From Microbacterium sp. Gd 4-13 (GTDB lineage: Bacteria > Actinomycetota > Actinomycetes > Actinomycetales > Microbacteriaceae): a stretch of 64,000 bases of DNA. Made by a program: the position numbers and the translations under genes. Positions 43,774-52,442 of this stretch are shown here, piece after piece. The notes under the pieces were generated by a model. That model made no database searches. It saw only the letters and a program-made list of their open reading frames with translations, and was not told the origin of the DNA. Within the stretch, counting starts at the first letter, position 1, and each line of letters opens with the position of its first letter. The stretch covers positions 186,001-250,000 of the forward strand of contig NZ_QEIJ01000002.1 in NCBI RefSeq assembly GCF_003095395.1, given 5' to 3'.

Positions 43774-44759
43774 CGGTCGTACGGCCGGTCGCGGCCAGGC
43801 ACGGGCCACACGGGGTCGCTCGGAGGCGTCGGGTCGTCGCCGCCCGAGGGCCGACGCGGTGCGTCGTCGGAGGACGCGCGAGACGATCGGGCGCGATCGA
43901 AGCGGTCTTTCGCCGCGCGGCTCATCGCCCGCACGGAGTCGGAGACGGCCCGTTGCGCGTTGTCGCCGAGGGTCTGCGCCATCTGCGACCACATCTCCGA
44001 TGCCGCATCCGTCGTTCGCGGGGGTGCCTCGCCGGCCTGTCGACGCGCCTCGCGCTCGGCGTCGTCGAACGCGTGCCCGGCCCGACGCACCGCATCGCGG
44101 TAGGCGAGGAAGTCCGCCGGTGTCACCCGCACACTGCTCGAGCTGGGGCGCAGCCACTGCGCCTGCGACTGCTCGCGGAGGAACACCGCGAGCAGGGGCG
44201 AGCGGGCGTCGCTCATCGCGGGGTAGGCGAGCTGCAGGTCGATGTCGGTCTCGTAGGCCAGCCACCGGGCGTTCAGAGCGTCGTGCTGGGCCATGAGCCG
44301 GTCGAGCGGCAGCATGGCGCGCCCGGCACGGATGGCGGGCAAGGTGGCCTTCGCGGCCTTCAACCCCGCGCGTCGTGCGCGCAGGTCGGCGCCCGCGGCG
44401 CGCACCTGCCGCTGAGCGGCCTGCACGCGCGCCCGGGCGGCGGCGATGGCACCCGGAGCGACGCGGGATGCTGCGCTGTCGGCCTGCACGCGGGCGAGCT
44501 CGGCCTGCGCCACCTGCACCTCGGCGCGGCTGCGCGCGACGGCATCGCGCGAAGACTGCAGATCGAGTACGGCGGCGTCGAGCTCGAGCCGACGCGCGGC
44601 ACCCTTGCTCATGGTCTTGCGTCCGAGGCCGCCCGCCGCCGCCGGCCGCTTCGCTCGCTCCCGCTGTGTGAGCACGCCGATCCAGCCGAGAGTGGCTGTG
44701 CCGGCCGCCGCAGGACCGATCCACCACCAGTCGGCCACGAGTAGCCAGAGCGGATCCAC
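43770..44759 (-). CDS. hypothetical membrane-anchored coiled-coil protein
   Basis: This is a protein of about 329 residues that I do not recognise. It has one hydrophobic segment near the N-terminus (about 4-30, WLLVADWWWIGPAAAG), followed by about 110 residues of Ala/Arg/Glu-rich heptads (AARRLELDAAVLDLQSSRDAVARS and on), predicted to be a long coiled coil. A mixed C-terminal part ends in Pro/Asp/Arg-rich tail. The GTG start at 44759 is weakly supported: the AAGGAG lies directly against it, and an ATG at 44612 is an alternative that would remove the membrane segment. It is translationally coupled to the DUF2071 gene. Confidence 0.7.
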   Translation of the reverse strand: MDPLWLLVADWWWIGPAAAGTATLGWIGVLTQRERAKRPAAAGGLGRKTMSKGAARRLELDAAVLDLQSSRDAVARSRAEVQVAQAELARVQADSAASRVAPGAIAAARARVQAAQRQVRAAGADLRARRAGLKAAKATLPAIRAGRAMLPLDRLMAQHDALNARWLAYETDIDLQLAYPAMSDARSPLLAVFLREQSQAQWLRPSSSSVRVTPADFLAYRDAVRRAGHAFDDAEREARRQAGEAPPRTTDAASEMWSQMAQTLGDNAQRAVSDSVRAMSRAAKDRFDRARSSRASSDDAPRRPSGGDDPTPPSDPVWPVPGRDRPYDR

Positions 44760-44895
44760 TCCTTCATGCTACGTCGCTCGTCGCGGCGGCGCCTCGTGAC
44801 GGTCGCCGCGCGCGCACGCGGGGTGGCGGCCGCATCGGTCAAGGTGCTCAGGAGCTGCGTCATGCGCGCCCCGCGACCGGAGCCCGAGCCCGGTC

Positions 44896-45033
44896 TCAGC
44901 GCTGGACGAGCAGCGCGAACACCGTGGCGCCACCGCCGGTGATGATGAGGGCGGCGATCACGACCCACGCGATCACCTTCACGCGTCGCTGACGGACGCC
45001 TACAAGATCGCCGTAGTCCTCGTCGTTGCTCAT
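44896..45033 (-). CDS. 45-residue single-pass membrane protein behind purL
   Basis: The ATG at 45033 lies ten bases after the purL stop on the same strand. The product has a charged N-terminus (MSNDEDYGDLVGVRQRRVKV), one hydrophobic helix (about 21-42, IAWVVIAALIITGGGATVF) and ends in LLVQR. The positive residues before the helix predict that the N-terminus stays inside. It is too short for usual gene calling and is probably co-transcribed with purL. Function unknown. Confidence 0.72.
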   Translation of the reverse strand: MSNDEDYGDLVGVRQRRVKVIAWVVIAALIITGGGATVFALLVQR

Positions 45034-45043
45034 GGCGTCAACC

Positions 45044-47374
45044 CTACGCGGCGGGCTCGGTGACGGTGGCGCCGAAGGCGGCGGGCAGCGTCGCGGTCGA
45101 CACGGCGCGGAGCTCCGAGATCGGCAGCGTGAAGACGCCCTGGATCTCGAGCGCCGCCTCTTCGCCGTCGGCGGCCGGATCCGTGACGCCGATGCGCAGC
45201 ACGGGGTAGCCGCGGCCCGCGCAGAGCCCGCGGAACTTCACGTCCTCCTCGCGCGGCACCGACACGATGACGCGGCCGGTCGACTCCGAGAAGAGGGCGG
45301 TCGCCGCATCCACCCCGTCGCGTTCCATGATCTCGGTGAGCCACACCCGGGCGCCGACGCCGAAGCGCAGCACGCCCTCGGCGAGGGCCTGGCCGAGCCC
45401 GCCGGCGGAGAGGTCGTGAGCGCTGGAGACGAGCGACTGGTCGGATGCTGCGCGCAGCAGCTCGCCCAGTCGCTTCTCCCCGGCGAGGTCGACCTGGGGC
45501 GGGCGTCCGCCGAGGTGGTCGTGGATCGTGTCGGCCCAGGCCGAACCGTCGAGCTCCTCGCGCGTGATGCCGAGGAGGTAGAGGTTCTCGCCGGCGTCCT
45601 GCCACCCGCTGGGGATGCGCGCGGCGACGTCGTCGATGATGCCGAGCACTCCCACGACCGGGGTCGGGAAGATCGGGGCGTCACCGGTCTGGTTGTAGAA
45701 CGACACGTTGCCGCCGGTGACCGGGATGCCGATCTCGAGGCACGCGTCGGCCAAGCCCTCGACGGCCTGCGAGAACTGCCACATGACCTCGGGGTTCTCG
45801 GGGCTGCCGAAGTTGAGGCAGTCGGTGACCGCCGTGGGGGCGGCGCCGGTGACGGCGACGTTGCGGTAGGCCTCGGCCAGGGCGAGACGCGCCCCCTGGT
45901 AGGGGTCGAGCTGGCAGTAGCGGCCGTTGCAGTCGGTGGCGATCGAGAAGCCGAGACCCGACTCCTCGTCGACGCGGATCATGCCGGCGTCGTCGGGGAA
46001 CGACAGGGCGGTGTTGCCGAGCACGAAGTAGTCGTACTGGTTCGTGATCCACGAGGTGTCGGCGAGGTTGGGGCTGGCGAGCAGGCGCGTGAACTGGTCG
46101 CGGAGGGTGGCGGGGTCGCTCGAGCGGGGAAGCGCGCTCGCCGAGTCGGCCTGCAGTGCGTCGATCCACGTCGGGTAGGCGACGGGACGCTCGTAGACGG
46201 GGCCGTCGACCGCGACGGTGGAGGGGTCGACGTCGACGATGCGCTCGCCGTGCCAGTCGATGACGAGGCGGCCGTCTCCGGTGACCTCGCCCAGCACGCT
46301 GGTCTCGACGTCCCACTTCGCCACGACCGCGAGGAACGCGTCGAGCTTCTCGGGAGCGACGATCGCCATCATGCGCTCCTGGCTCTCGCTCATGAGGATC
46401 TCCTCGGGCGTGAGCGACGGGTCGCGCAGCAGCACCTTGGACAGCTCGACCTTCATGCCGCTGTTGCCGTTGGCGGCGAGCTCGCTCGTGGCGCACGAGA
46501 TGCCGGCGGCGCCGAGGTCTTGGATCGCCTCGACGAGCTCGGCCTTGTAGAGCTCGAGGCAGCACTCGATGAGCACCTTCTCGGCGAAGGGGTCGCCGAC
46601 CTGCACCGCGGGGCGCTTGGTGGGCCCGCCGTCGGCGAAGGTGTCGGAGGCGAGGATGGATGCTCCGCCGATGCCGTCGCCGCCGGTACGGGCGCCGAAC
46701 AGCACCACCTTGTTGCCGACGCCCGACGCGTTCGCGAGCTTCAGGTCTTCGTGACGGAGGACGCCCACCGCGAGGGCGTTGACGAGGGGGTTGCCCTGGT
46801 AGACCGCGTCGAAGACGGTCTCGCCGCCGATGTTCGGCAGCCCGAGGCAGTTCGCGTAGAACGAGATGCCGCTGGTGACGCCGTGCACGACGCGGGCGGT
46901 GTCGGGGTGGTCGATCGCGCCGAAGCGCAGCTGGTCCATGACCGCGACGGGGCGCGCGCCCATCGAGATGATGTCGCGCACGATGCCGCCGACGCCGGTC
47001 GCGGCACCCTGGAAGGGCTCGATGTAGCTCGGGTGGTTGTGCGACTCGACCTTGAAGGTCACGGCCCAGCCCTGCCCGACATCGACGACACCCGCGTTCT
47101 GGCCCATGCCGACCATGAGGCGCGTCTTCATCTCGTCGGAGACCTTCTGGCCGAACTGGCGCAGATAGATCTTGCTCGACTTGTAGGAGCAGTGCTCCGA
47201 CCACATCACGGAGTACATCGCCAGCTCGCCGCTCGTGGGGCGGCGGCCGAGGATCTCGCGGATCTTCGCGTACTCGTCGGACTTGAGGCCGAGCGCGCCG
47301 TAGGGCTGCTCCTTCTCGGGCGTCGACGCGGCGTTCTGCACGGTGTCGGCGAGGGATGCTGCGGGGCTGGTCAC
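45044..47374 (-). CDS. purL: phosphoribosylformylglycinamidine synthase subunit PurL
   Basis: This 776-residue PurL is of the small (Gram-positive/archaeal) type, which works with separate PurQ and PurS. It uses ATP to turn FGAR into FGAM in purine synthesis. Diagnostic segments are [16 protein letters not shown] with the catalytic histidine, [62 protein letters not shown] and [21 protein letters not shown]. The start is a GTG with a CTGGAG nine bases upstream. No purQ or purS is adjacent within the window. Confidence 0.97.
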   Translation of the reverse strand: MTSPAASLADTVQNAASTPEKEQPYGALGLKSDEYAKIREILGRRPTSGELAMYSVMWSEHCSYKSSKIYLRQFGQKVSDEMKTRLMVGMGQNAGVVDVGQGWAVTFKVESHNHPSYIEPFQGAATGVGGIVRDIISMGARPVAVMDQLRFGAIDHPDTARVVHGVTSGISFYANCLGLPNIGGETVFDAVYQGNPLVNALAVGVLRHEDLKLANASGVGNKVVLFGARTGGDGIGGASILASDTFADGGPTKRPAVQVGDPFAEKVLIECCLELYKAELVEAIQDLGAAGISCATSELAANGNSGMKVELSKVLLRDPSLTPEEILMSESQERMMAIVAPEKLDAFLAVVAKWDVETSVLGEVTGDGRLVIDWHGERIVDVDPSTVAVDGPVYERPVAYPTWIDALQADSASALPRSSDPATLRDQFTRLLASPNLADTSWITNQYDYFVLGNTALSFPDDAGMIRVDEESGLGFSIATDCNGRYCQLDPYQGARLALAEAYRNVAVTGAAPTAVTDCLNFGSPENPEVMWQFSQAVEGLADACLEIGIPVTGGNVSFYNQTGDAPIFPTPVVGVLGIIDDVAARIPSGWQDAGENLYLLGITREELDGSAWADTIHDHLGGRPPQVDLAGEKRLGELLRAASDQSLVSSAHDLSAGGLGQALAEGVLRFGVGARVWLTEIMERDGVDAATALFSESTGRVIVSVPREEDVKFRGLCAGRGYPVLRIGVTDPAADGEEAALEIQGVFTLPISELRAVSTATLPAAFGATVTEPAA

Positions 47375-47416
47375 GCGGCTGAACTCCAGAGATCGCGGGG
47401 ATCGGGGATAGCGCCC

Positions 47417-47422
47417 ATCCTA
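47417..47422 (-). promoter_or_regulatory. purL -10 element
   Basis: TAGGAT on the minus strand (47422-47417) lies about 43 bases before the purL GTG at 47374. A CTGGAG ribosome-binding site follows in the leader. The -35 is not clear. The whole gap to the upstream hydrolase gene is only 79 bp. Confidence 0.5.
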
Positions 47423-47453
47423 TCGGCGCGCGTGGACGCCGCCCGGTCGGCTG

Positions 47454-48422
47454 TCAGCCGCGCGGTGAGTACGCGCGCCAGAGAAGCGCGGCGTGCTCGG
47501 ACTTCGCCCGGGCGACGCCCCGCTCGTCGCCGCGGAGGGCGCTGATCCACTCCGCGCCGCGGGAGGCGAGCGCCGCGACGAACATGCGGATGTCGGCGTG
47601 CCGGGCGGGAGGCACTTCGGCCTCGTCCGACGGCATCTGTCCACGGCGCGGCAGGTCGTCGTCGAGGTGGCGGATCACGAGTTCGGCGACACCGACGGCA
47701 TGGCCGTTGATGATCGAGTGGGCCGCCCCCTTCATCTCCCAGCGCCAGGCATCGGGGAGGGCGTCAGCGAGTCGGGAATGGAAGCGACGGGGTGACGATC
47801 GATCGAACTCGCCGCGGATGAGCAGGGTGCGCGCGTTCACGAGACGCACCCGGTCGGTGATGCGGTAGCGGAGCATGTGCGGCAGCACGGTGAGGAAGTA
47901 GACCATGCCGCAGAGGATGTAGGCCGACAGGGCGGTCATCGCGAGGTGGAACGACTCGCGCGCCGCCGACTGCGCGAAGCGCACGCCCTGGAGGAGGGGG
48001 GTTGATTCGGCCTCGTTGACGACGGGGCTGACGAGCACGCCGCGGCTGAGGCCCGTGCGCCGCACGAGCACCTCGGTCACGACCTGGGTGCCCATCGAGT
48101 GGCCGATCAGCACCGGGTCGCGCAGGTCGAACCGGTCGAGGACGGCCTCGACCTGATCGGCGAAGAACGCGGCGGTGGGGGCCTCGTCGGGGCGGCGCAC
48201 GCCCGCGAACCCCGGGAGGTCGAGGGCGTAGACCGCACCCGTGCGAGCCAGGAGCGGCGCGAGGAACTCGAAGTAGGTCGCGGCGACCCCGATCCCGGCG
48301 ACGAGCACGAAGGCGGTGGCGTCGTCGCCGCTGTCGGTCGTCATCCGGGTGACGCGCGTGACCGCGTCGCCGGTGTGCACGTGCTCGACGGAGACGTCGA
48401 TCGGGGCGTCGTCTTCGCTCAT
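47454..48422 (-). CDS. alpha/beta hydrolase
   Basis: This 322-residue alpha/beta-hydrolase has the nucleophile elbow IGHSMGTQ, the acidic residue in LLIRGEFDRSSP and the histidine in GAAHSIING. The segment VLVAGIGVAATYFEFLAPLLA replaces the HGxG oxyanion motif with AGIG. A lid region of about 60 residues is hydrophobic (LSAYILCGMVYFLTVLPHML), suggesting a lipid-like or membrane-associated substrate. An extra C-terminal helical region (about 255-322) is unusual. Substrate unknown. Confidence 0.85.
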   Translation of the reverse strand: MSEDDAPIDVSVEHVHTGDAVTRVTRMTTDSGDDATAFVLVAGIGVAATYFEFLAPLLARTGAVYALDLPGFAGVRRPDEAPTAAFFADQVEAVLDRFDLRDPVLIGHSMGTQVVTEVLVRRTGLSRGVLVSPVVNEAESTPLLQGVRFAQSAARESFHLAMTALSAYILCGMVYFLTVLPHMLRYRITDRVRLVNARTLLIRGEFDRSSPRRFHSRLADALPDAWRWEMKGAAHSIINGHAVGVAELVIRHLDDDLPRRGQMPSDEAEVPPARHADIRMFVAALASRGAEWISALRGDERGVARAKSEHAALLWRAYSPRG

Positions 48423-48473
48423 CGGTACAGCCTGCCAGGCCGCGGCGGGCGCAGCATCCGTGCTCTGGTCGGC

Positions 48474-49118
48474 TCAGCGAGCGACCGCGAGGGCGAAGGG
48501 CACGAATCCGAGTGAGCCGAGGAGGCTCGGCACCATGAGCGCCATGGCCTCGGTACCGCGGGCGGTGTTGATGCCTCCGAGGTCGATCACCCAGTCGTCC
48601 TGCCAGCCCAGGCTGCCGAGGACGGCGTGGACCGTGCTCTTGGCGGAGGCATCATCACCGGAGAGGTATGCCGTGGGAGGCGTCTGAAGCGCTCCCGGGG
48701 CGGTCATGACGGGGAACAGCATCGTGTTCAAGCTCTTCACGACCATCGTGTCGGGCAGCGCCTCCTGCAGGAGCTCGCCGAGGCTCCTATCGGGGTAGAC
48801 GAGTCCGCCGGGCAGGCCGTCGGCGCCTCGGACGGTGGCATTGCTCACGTCGAGCAGCACCTTCCCGGATAGCAGTCCGCGGTGGGCGGTGAGGAGGTGC
48901 AGGGTGGTGTCGCCCGGGGTCGCGTTGATGACGAGGTCGCTGGTGGTGATCGCGGTGGCGACGTCGGTGACGGTGATGTCGGATGCGGCCTCTGCGGTGT
49001 CGGTGTCGCGCACGCCGAGAGTGACCCGGTGGCCGGCGGCGGTGAGGGCTGCGGCGAGGTTGCCGCCGACGCGGCCTGCACCGAGGACGGCGATGGCGAT
49101 CGTGCTGGTGGGGGTCAT
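48474..49118 (-). CDS. NADPH-dependent F420 reductase-fold protein (NAD(P)-binding)
   Basis: This 214-residue protein has an N-terminal Rossmann motif (IAVLGAGRVGGNLAAALTAAGH) and the features of the F420_oxidored family: TSDLVINATPGDTT, KVLLDVSNA, VVKSLNTMLFPVM and YLSGDDASAKSTVHAVLGSLGWQ. It could reduce F420 or another acceptor with NADPH. It lies 40 bp behind the inositol-monophosphatase-like gene on the same strand, likely in one operon, with a divergent LysR gene upstream. Confidence 0.87.
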   Translation of the reverse strand: MTPTSTIAIAVLGAGRVGGNLAAALTAAGHRVTLGVRDTDTAEAASDITVTDVATAITTSDLVINATPGDTTLHLLTAHRGLLSGKVLLDVSNATVRGADGLPGGLVYPDRSLGELLQEALPDTMVVKSLNTMLFPVMTAPGALQTPPTAYLSGDDASAKSTVHAVLGSLGWQDDWVIDLGGINTARGTEAMALMVPSLLGSLGFVPFALAVAR

Positions 49119-49158
49119 GATGTCTCCTGACGTATGCGGATCTCGAGAAAGGGGTGGA

Positions 49159-49971
49159 TCAGCGAAGGACTGCGGCGATATCCGCTGCGAGGCCGGGGGC
49201 GGTGGCGATGAAGTCGTCGCTGGTCAGCGCCCACGGTGCGCCCGTGGAATCGATGACGGCACCCTGGGCTTCCTGCACGAGCAAGGCGCCGGCGACGAGA
49301 CCGGAGCGGACCTGGCCGAACTGCCAGAACGCGTCGGTGTGTCCGGCAGCGACCTGGACGAGCTGCAGTGTCGCGGGGACGGTGACGGACACGAGCAGCG
49401 CGGCGTCAAGCATGCGGCCGATCGACGCGCTCGTACGCCGCAGGACGTCGCGTTCTTCGCCGGGCTTTGCTTGCCCAGTGCCGACCAGCGCGGCGCGCAG
49501 GTCGGATTTCGTCGACACCGACACGCGAGAGCCGTTGAGGAACGCGCCTCGGCCTCGGACGGCGGTGAACGTCTGACCGAGCGCCGGCAGGAATACTGCG
49601 GTGACGACGGGGACGTCGTCGCGGACGAGGGTTGCGGTGACGCCCCAGTTCACTCCGCCGTGAATGTGGTTCACGTTGCCCTCGGCGGCGTCTGCAACCC
49701 ACCACTCACCCGGACCGAGGGCGCCGTGTCCCTCTTCGTCGTCGTCCCACCGCGCTTGCGGACGCAGGCGTTCGAGAGCCGGCCGGAGCACGGCGGCTGA
49801 CGCGTCGTCGTTGCCGCCGATCGCGGTGAGGAGCGCGTCGAGCCCGTCGACGCGGTTCTCCGTGGAGAATCGGTCGAGCAGGACGTTGCCGGCCTCCGTG
49901 ACGGCTGCGGTCACAGCCTCGAGCAAGGCGAGATCGTCGGTGGTCTGGACCGACGCGGTGGTGTCGTTCAT
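49159..49971 (-). CDS. inositol monophosphatase family protein with degenerate active site
   Basis: This 270-residue protein keeps the overall IMPase layout, but the metal-binding motifs are altered. The D-P-x-D-G-T-x-N motif reads DAAEGNVN (about residue 93), with the second Asp changed to Glu and Thr to Asn. The W-D-x-A-A-G motif near the C-terminus reads SGLVAGALLVQEAQG and lacks the catalytic Asp. The HIHGGVNWGVT segment matches F(V)HG in relatives. Phosphatase activity is therefore doubtful; a binding or regulatory role, or altered chemistry, is possible. The ATG at 49971 has GAAGGAGAA upstream. Confidence 0.8.
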   Translation of the reverse strand: MNDTTASVQTTDDLALLEAVTAAVTEAGNVLLDRFSTENRVDGLDALLTAIGGNDDASAAVLRPALERLRPQARWDDDEEGHGALGPGEWWVADAAEGNVNHIHGGVNWGVTATLVRDDVPVVTAVFLPALGQTFTAVRGRGAFLNGSRVSVSTKSDLRAALVGTGQAKPGEERDVLRRTSASIGRMLDAALLVSVTVPATLQLVQVAAGHTDAFWQFGQVRSGLVAGALLVQEAQGAVIDSTGAPWALTSDDFIATAPGLAADIAAVLR

Positions 49972-50049
49972 GGGGGTTCTTCTCCTTCGCCGCGGCGGTC
50001 ATCGTCGCTCTGGCGGCAACGGTACAAGCGCCGGTACGTGCGCTCAAAT

Positions 50050-50073
50050 GCAATCCATGCACATATAGATTGC
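50050..50073. promoter_or_regulatory. interrupted palindrome between IMPase-like and LysR genes
   Basis: GCAATC (50050-50055) and GATTGC (50068-50073) flank 12 bases (CATGCACATATA), a spacing typical of LysR boxes with an ATC/GAT dyad. TATAGA (50065-50070) lies eight bases before the LysR ATG at 50079, so a leaderless start overlapping the site is possible. It is well placed to control both divergent genes. Confidence 0.65.
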
Positions 50074-50078
50074 TTCTC

Positions 50079-50972
50079 ATGCACTTGGACCTGAACCTCT
50101 TGATCGCCTTGGATGCGCTGCTGGAGGAGGAGAGCGTCACGGGCGCCGCGGACCGTCTGCACCTTTCGGCTCCTGCAATGAGCCGCGCGCTCGGACGGAT
50201 TCGGCGGGCGACGGGCGACCAGATCCTCGTCCGCGCGGGTCGCGCGATGCAGCCGACTCCGCGGGCGTTGGCGTTTCGGGATGAGGTGCGAGCTCTCGTC
50301 CTTCGAAGCGCTGCGGTGCTGGCACCGGAGCAGGAGCTGCACCTCGATACGTTGCAGCGCACGTTCACGCTGCGGGCGCACGATGCGTTAACGACGGCCG
50401 TGGCGCCGGTGCTGGCGCAGCAGGTCGCGGCCGTCGCGCCGGGGGTCAGGCTGCGGTTTCTGGCCGAAACGGCTGATGAGACTGCAGACCTTAGCCGCGG
50501 GGTCATTGATCTCGAGATCGGGTCCGCAATGCCGACGTCGCCGGCGGTCGATCATGATGCCGTCGGAATGGACGAGTTGGTGGGGATAGCCCGGGCCGGC
50601 CACCCGATGCTGGCTACCGCGATCGACCTCGAGGAGTTCGTCGCCGTTCCGCACGTGCTGGTGTCGCGGAGAGGCCGATTGCGGGACCGTGTCGATGACG
50701 TCCTCGAAGCCGCCGGCGTTTCTCGCACAGTGGTGGCAGCCGTGGCAGCGACCGGCGCGGCGATCGATATCGTCCGCGCCACCGACGTGGTCGCCGTCGT
50801 GCCGAAGTCCGTGGCAGTCCGCCTTGACGCCGGAGTAGCGCGGTTTCGCCTGCCCGTCGATCTGCCACCCGTGCCGATCATCCTCGCCTGGCATCGCCAG
50901 TTCACCGATGACATCGGACATCAGTGGTTCCGGACGCTGACCCGCACGCTCCTGCACGGAGGAAGCGCATGA
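50079..50972 (+). CDS. LysR family transcriptional regulator
   Basis: From the ATG at 50079 the protein has 297 residues. The HTH is at the N-terminus (DLNLLIALDALLEEESVTGAADRLHLSAPAMSRALGRIR), and a co-inducer domain follows (TFTLRAHDALTTAVAPVLAQQ and on). A TTG three codons upstream at 50070 is an alternative. It is divergent from the IMPase-like/F420-reductase operon, which is its probable target. Confidence 0.92.
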   Translation: MHLDLNLLIALDALLEEESVTGAADRLHLSAPAMSRALGRIRRATGDQILVRAGRAMQPTPRALAFRDEVRALVLRSAAVLAPEQELHLDTLQRTFTLRAHDALTTAVAPVLAQQVAAVAPGVRLRFLAETADETADLSRGVIDLEIGSAMPTSPAVDHDAVGMDELVGIARAGHPMLATAIDLEEFVAVPHVLVSRRGRLRDRVDDVLEAAGVSRTVVAAVAATGAAIDIVRATDVVAVVPKSVAVRLDAGVARFRLPVDLPPVPIILAWHRQFTDDIGHQWFRTLTRTLLHGGSA

Positions 50973-50993
50973 TCCGCAGCGCCGAAACGAGTC

Positions 50994-51039
50994 TTGACGG
51001 CGGGGCGGGGCGGAGCTAACGTACAACCAAATGGTTGTA
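50994..51039 (+). promoter_or_regulatory. leaderless ArsR promoter with operator over the start codon
   Basis: TTGACG (50994-50999), exactly 17 bases, then TAACGT (51017-51022) form a strong promoter. The ATG at 51031 lies eight bases after the -10, so the message is leaderless. An inverted repeat TACAACCA (51022-51029)/TGGTTGTA (51032-51039) spans the -10 end, the transcription start and the start codon. It is the likely autoregulatory operator. Confidence 0.82.
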
Positions 51040-51402
51040 GAAACGGAAACCCAGAACGCGCAGCTCGATCGCATCTTCCGGGCGCTGGCAGACGCGACGC
51101 GACGCGACATCGTGCAGCGCACCATCCGCGGTGAGCAGTCGGTGTCGGCGCTCGCCGCCGACTACGACATGAGCTTCGCCGCCGTGCAGAAGCACGTGGC
51201 GGTGCTCGAGGCCGCCGAGCTCATCGTCAAGCGCGCCGACGGGCGGGAGCGCCTCGTGCGCGCCAATCCCGCCACGATCGCCCGCGTCCGCGAACTGATG
51301 ACGCGCTACGAAGCCCTGTGGCGCGCCCGCATCGACAGGCTCGACGCGTTCCTGGCCGAGCCCGAGCGACTGACCGAGAAGCAGCAGGACCCCGAGAACT
51401 GA
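51031..51402 (+). CDS. ArsR family transcriptional regulator
   Basis: This is a 123-residue winged-helix repressor (IFRALADATRRDIVQRTIRGEQSVSALAADYDMSFAAVQKHVAVLEAAELI). No cysteine metal sites of the ArsR/SmtB metalloregulators are present, so it belongs to the group coupled to SRPBCC proteins. It lies 10 bp upstream of such a gene. It probably represses both by binding the inverted repeat over its own start codon. Confidence 0.94.
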   Translation: MVVETETQNAQLDRIFRALADATRRDIVQRTIRGEQSVSALAADYDMSFAAVQKHVAVLEAAELIVKRADGRERLVRANPATIARVRELMTRYEALWRARIDRLDAFLAEPERLTEKQQDPEN

Positions 51403-51412
51403 GGAGAACTCC

Positions 51413-52393
51413 ATGCCCGTCACCGCCGTCACCACCGATCCCGAGTCGCTCACGATGACGCTCGTCGCCGAGGTCGAGGCCTCGCCGTCGCGTGTCTGGC
51501 GCGCCTTCACCGAGCCCGAGCAGCTCGGGCGGTTCTGGGGCCCTCCCGGCTGGCCCGCGACCTTCGAGACGTTCGACTTCACCGTCGGCGGGCGCGCCGA
51601 GTACGCCATGACCAGCCCCCGGGGCGAGAAGTCGCGCGGCGCGTGGGAGTTCCTGCGCATCGATCCGACCAGCGGGTACGAGGTCATCGACTCGTTCGTC
51701 GACGAGGACGGGCGCGCCGCAGAAGGAATGCCGTCGATGCGCATGACCTTCGCGTTCGACAGGACCGACACCGGCGCACGCGTCACCACCGTCACGTACT
51801 TCCCGTCAGCCGAGGCGCTGGAGCAGCTCACCGCGATGGGCATGGTCGAGGGTTCGACGCGCGCGATCGGCCAACTCGACCGCGTCGTCGCCGACCTCCG
51901 CGACTACGCGCGGGGAAACGGCACGCAGACCGAGCTGCTCGACGACACCCACGTGCGCATCACCCGAGCGATCGACGGGCCCCGCGACCTGGTGTGGCGG
52001 GCGCACCATGACCCCGACCTGATGAAGAAGTGGCTGCTCGGCCCCGACGGCTGGCGCATGACCGTCTGCGAGCCCAGCGCGGAGGCGGGCGGCCGCTACC
52101 GCTACGCGTGGGCGCCCGAAGCGGGTACCGAGGGGGAGCCTTTCGGCTTCGACGGCGAGGTGCTCCTGTCGGAGGCCCCCTCGCGATCGGTCACGACCGA
52201 GCACATGACCGGCACCGACTACCCGTCGACGACGAACGACATGTCGCTCTACGAGGAGGACGGCGTGACCCTCCTGACGATCCTCATCGAGTACCCGAAC
52301 AAGCAGACGCGCGACATGGTGCTCGCCACGGGCATGACCGACGGCATGGAGAGCAGCTACGTGCGCCTCGAAGGCGTGCTCGCCGACGCCTGA
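51413..52393 (+). CDS. SRPBCC (AHSA1/START-like) protein, two tandem domains
   Basis: This 326-residue protein holds two AHSA1-type SRPBCC domains: residues about 10-155 (VEASPSRVWRAFTEPEQLGRFWGPPGWPATFETFDFTVGG) and about 175-322 (ITRAIDGPRDLVWRAHHDPDLMKKWLLGPDGWRM). Most partners of ArsR regulators have a single domain, so the fusion is of note. SRPBCC folds bind hydrophobic ligands in a deep pocket; the ligand is unknown. The operon with the ArsR gene suggests that the ligand or a stress induces both. Confidence 0.9.
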   Translation: MPVTAVTTDPESLTMTLVAEVEASPSRVWRAFTEPEQLGRFWGPPGWPATFETFDFTVGGRAEYAMTSPRGEKSRGAWEFLRIDPTSGYEVIDSFVDEDGRAAEGMPSMRMTFAFDRTDTGARVTTVTYFPSAEALEQLTAMGMVEGSTRAIGQLDRVVADLRDYARGNGTQTELLDDTHVRITRAIDGPRDLVWRAHHDPDLMKKWLLGPDGWRMTVCEPSAEAGGRYRYAWAPEAGTEGEPFGFDGEVLLSEAPSRSVTTEHMTGTDYPSTTNDMSLYEEDGVTLLTILIEYPNKQTRDMVLATGMTDGMESSYVRLEGVLADA

Positions 52394-52442
52394 AGCCGCT
52401 CCCCGGGGTTACGCTGATCGGGGGCGGTAAGGGGTAGGGCCG

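Noticed and set aside
45026..47545. 839-codon plus-strand open frame opposite purL
   Set aside because: It is the mirror frame of a highly conserved enzyme gene, with no domain and no ribosome-binding site.
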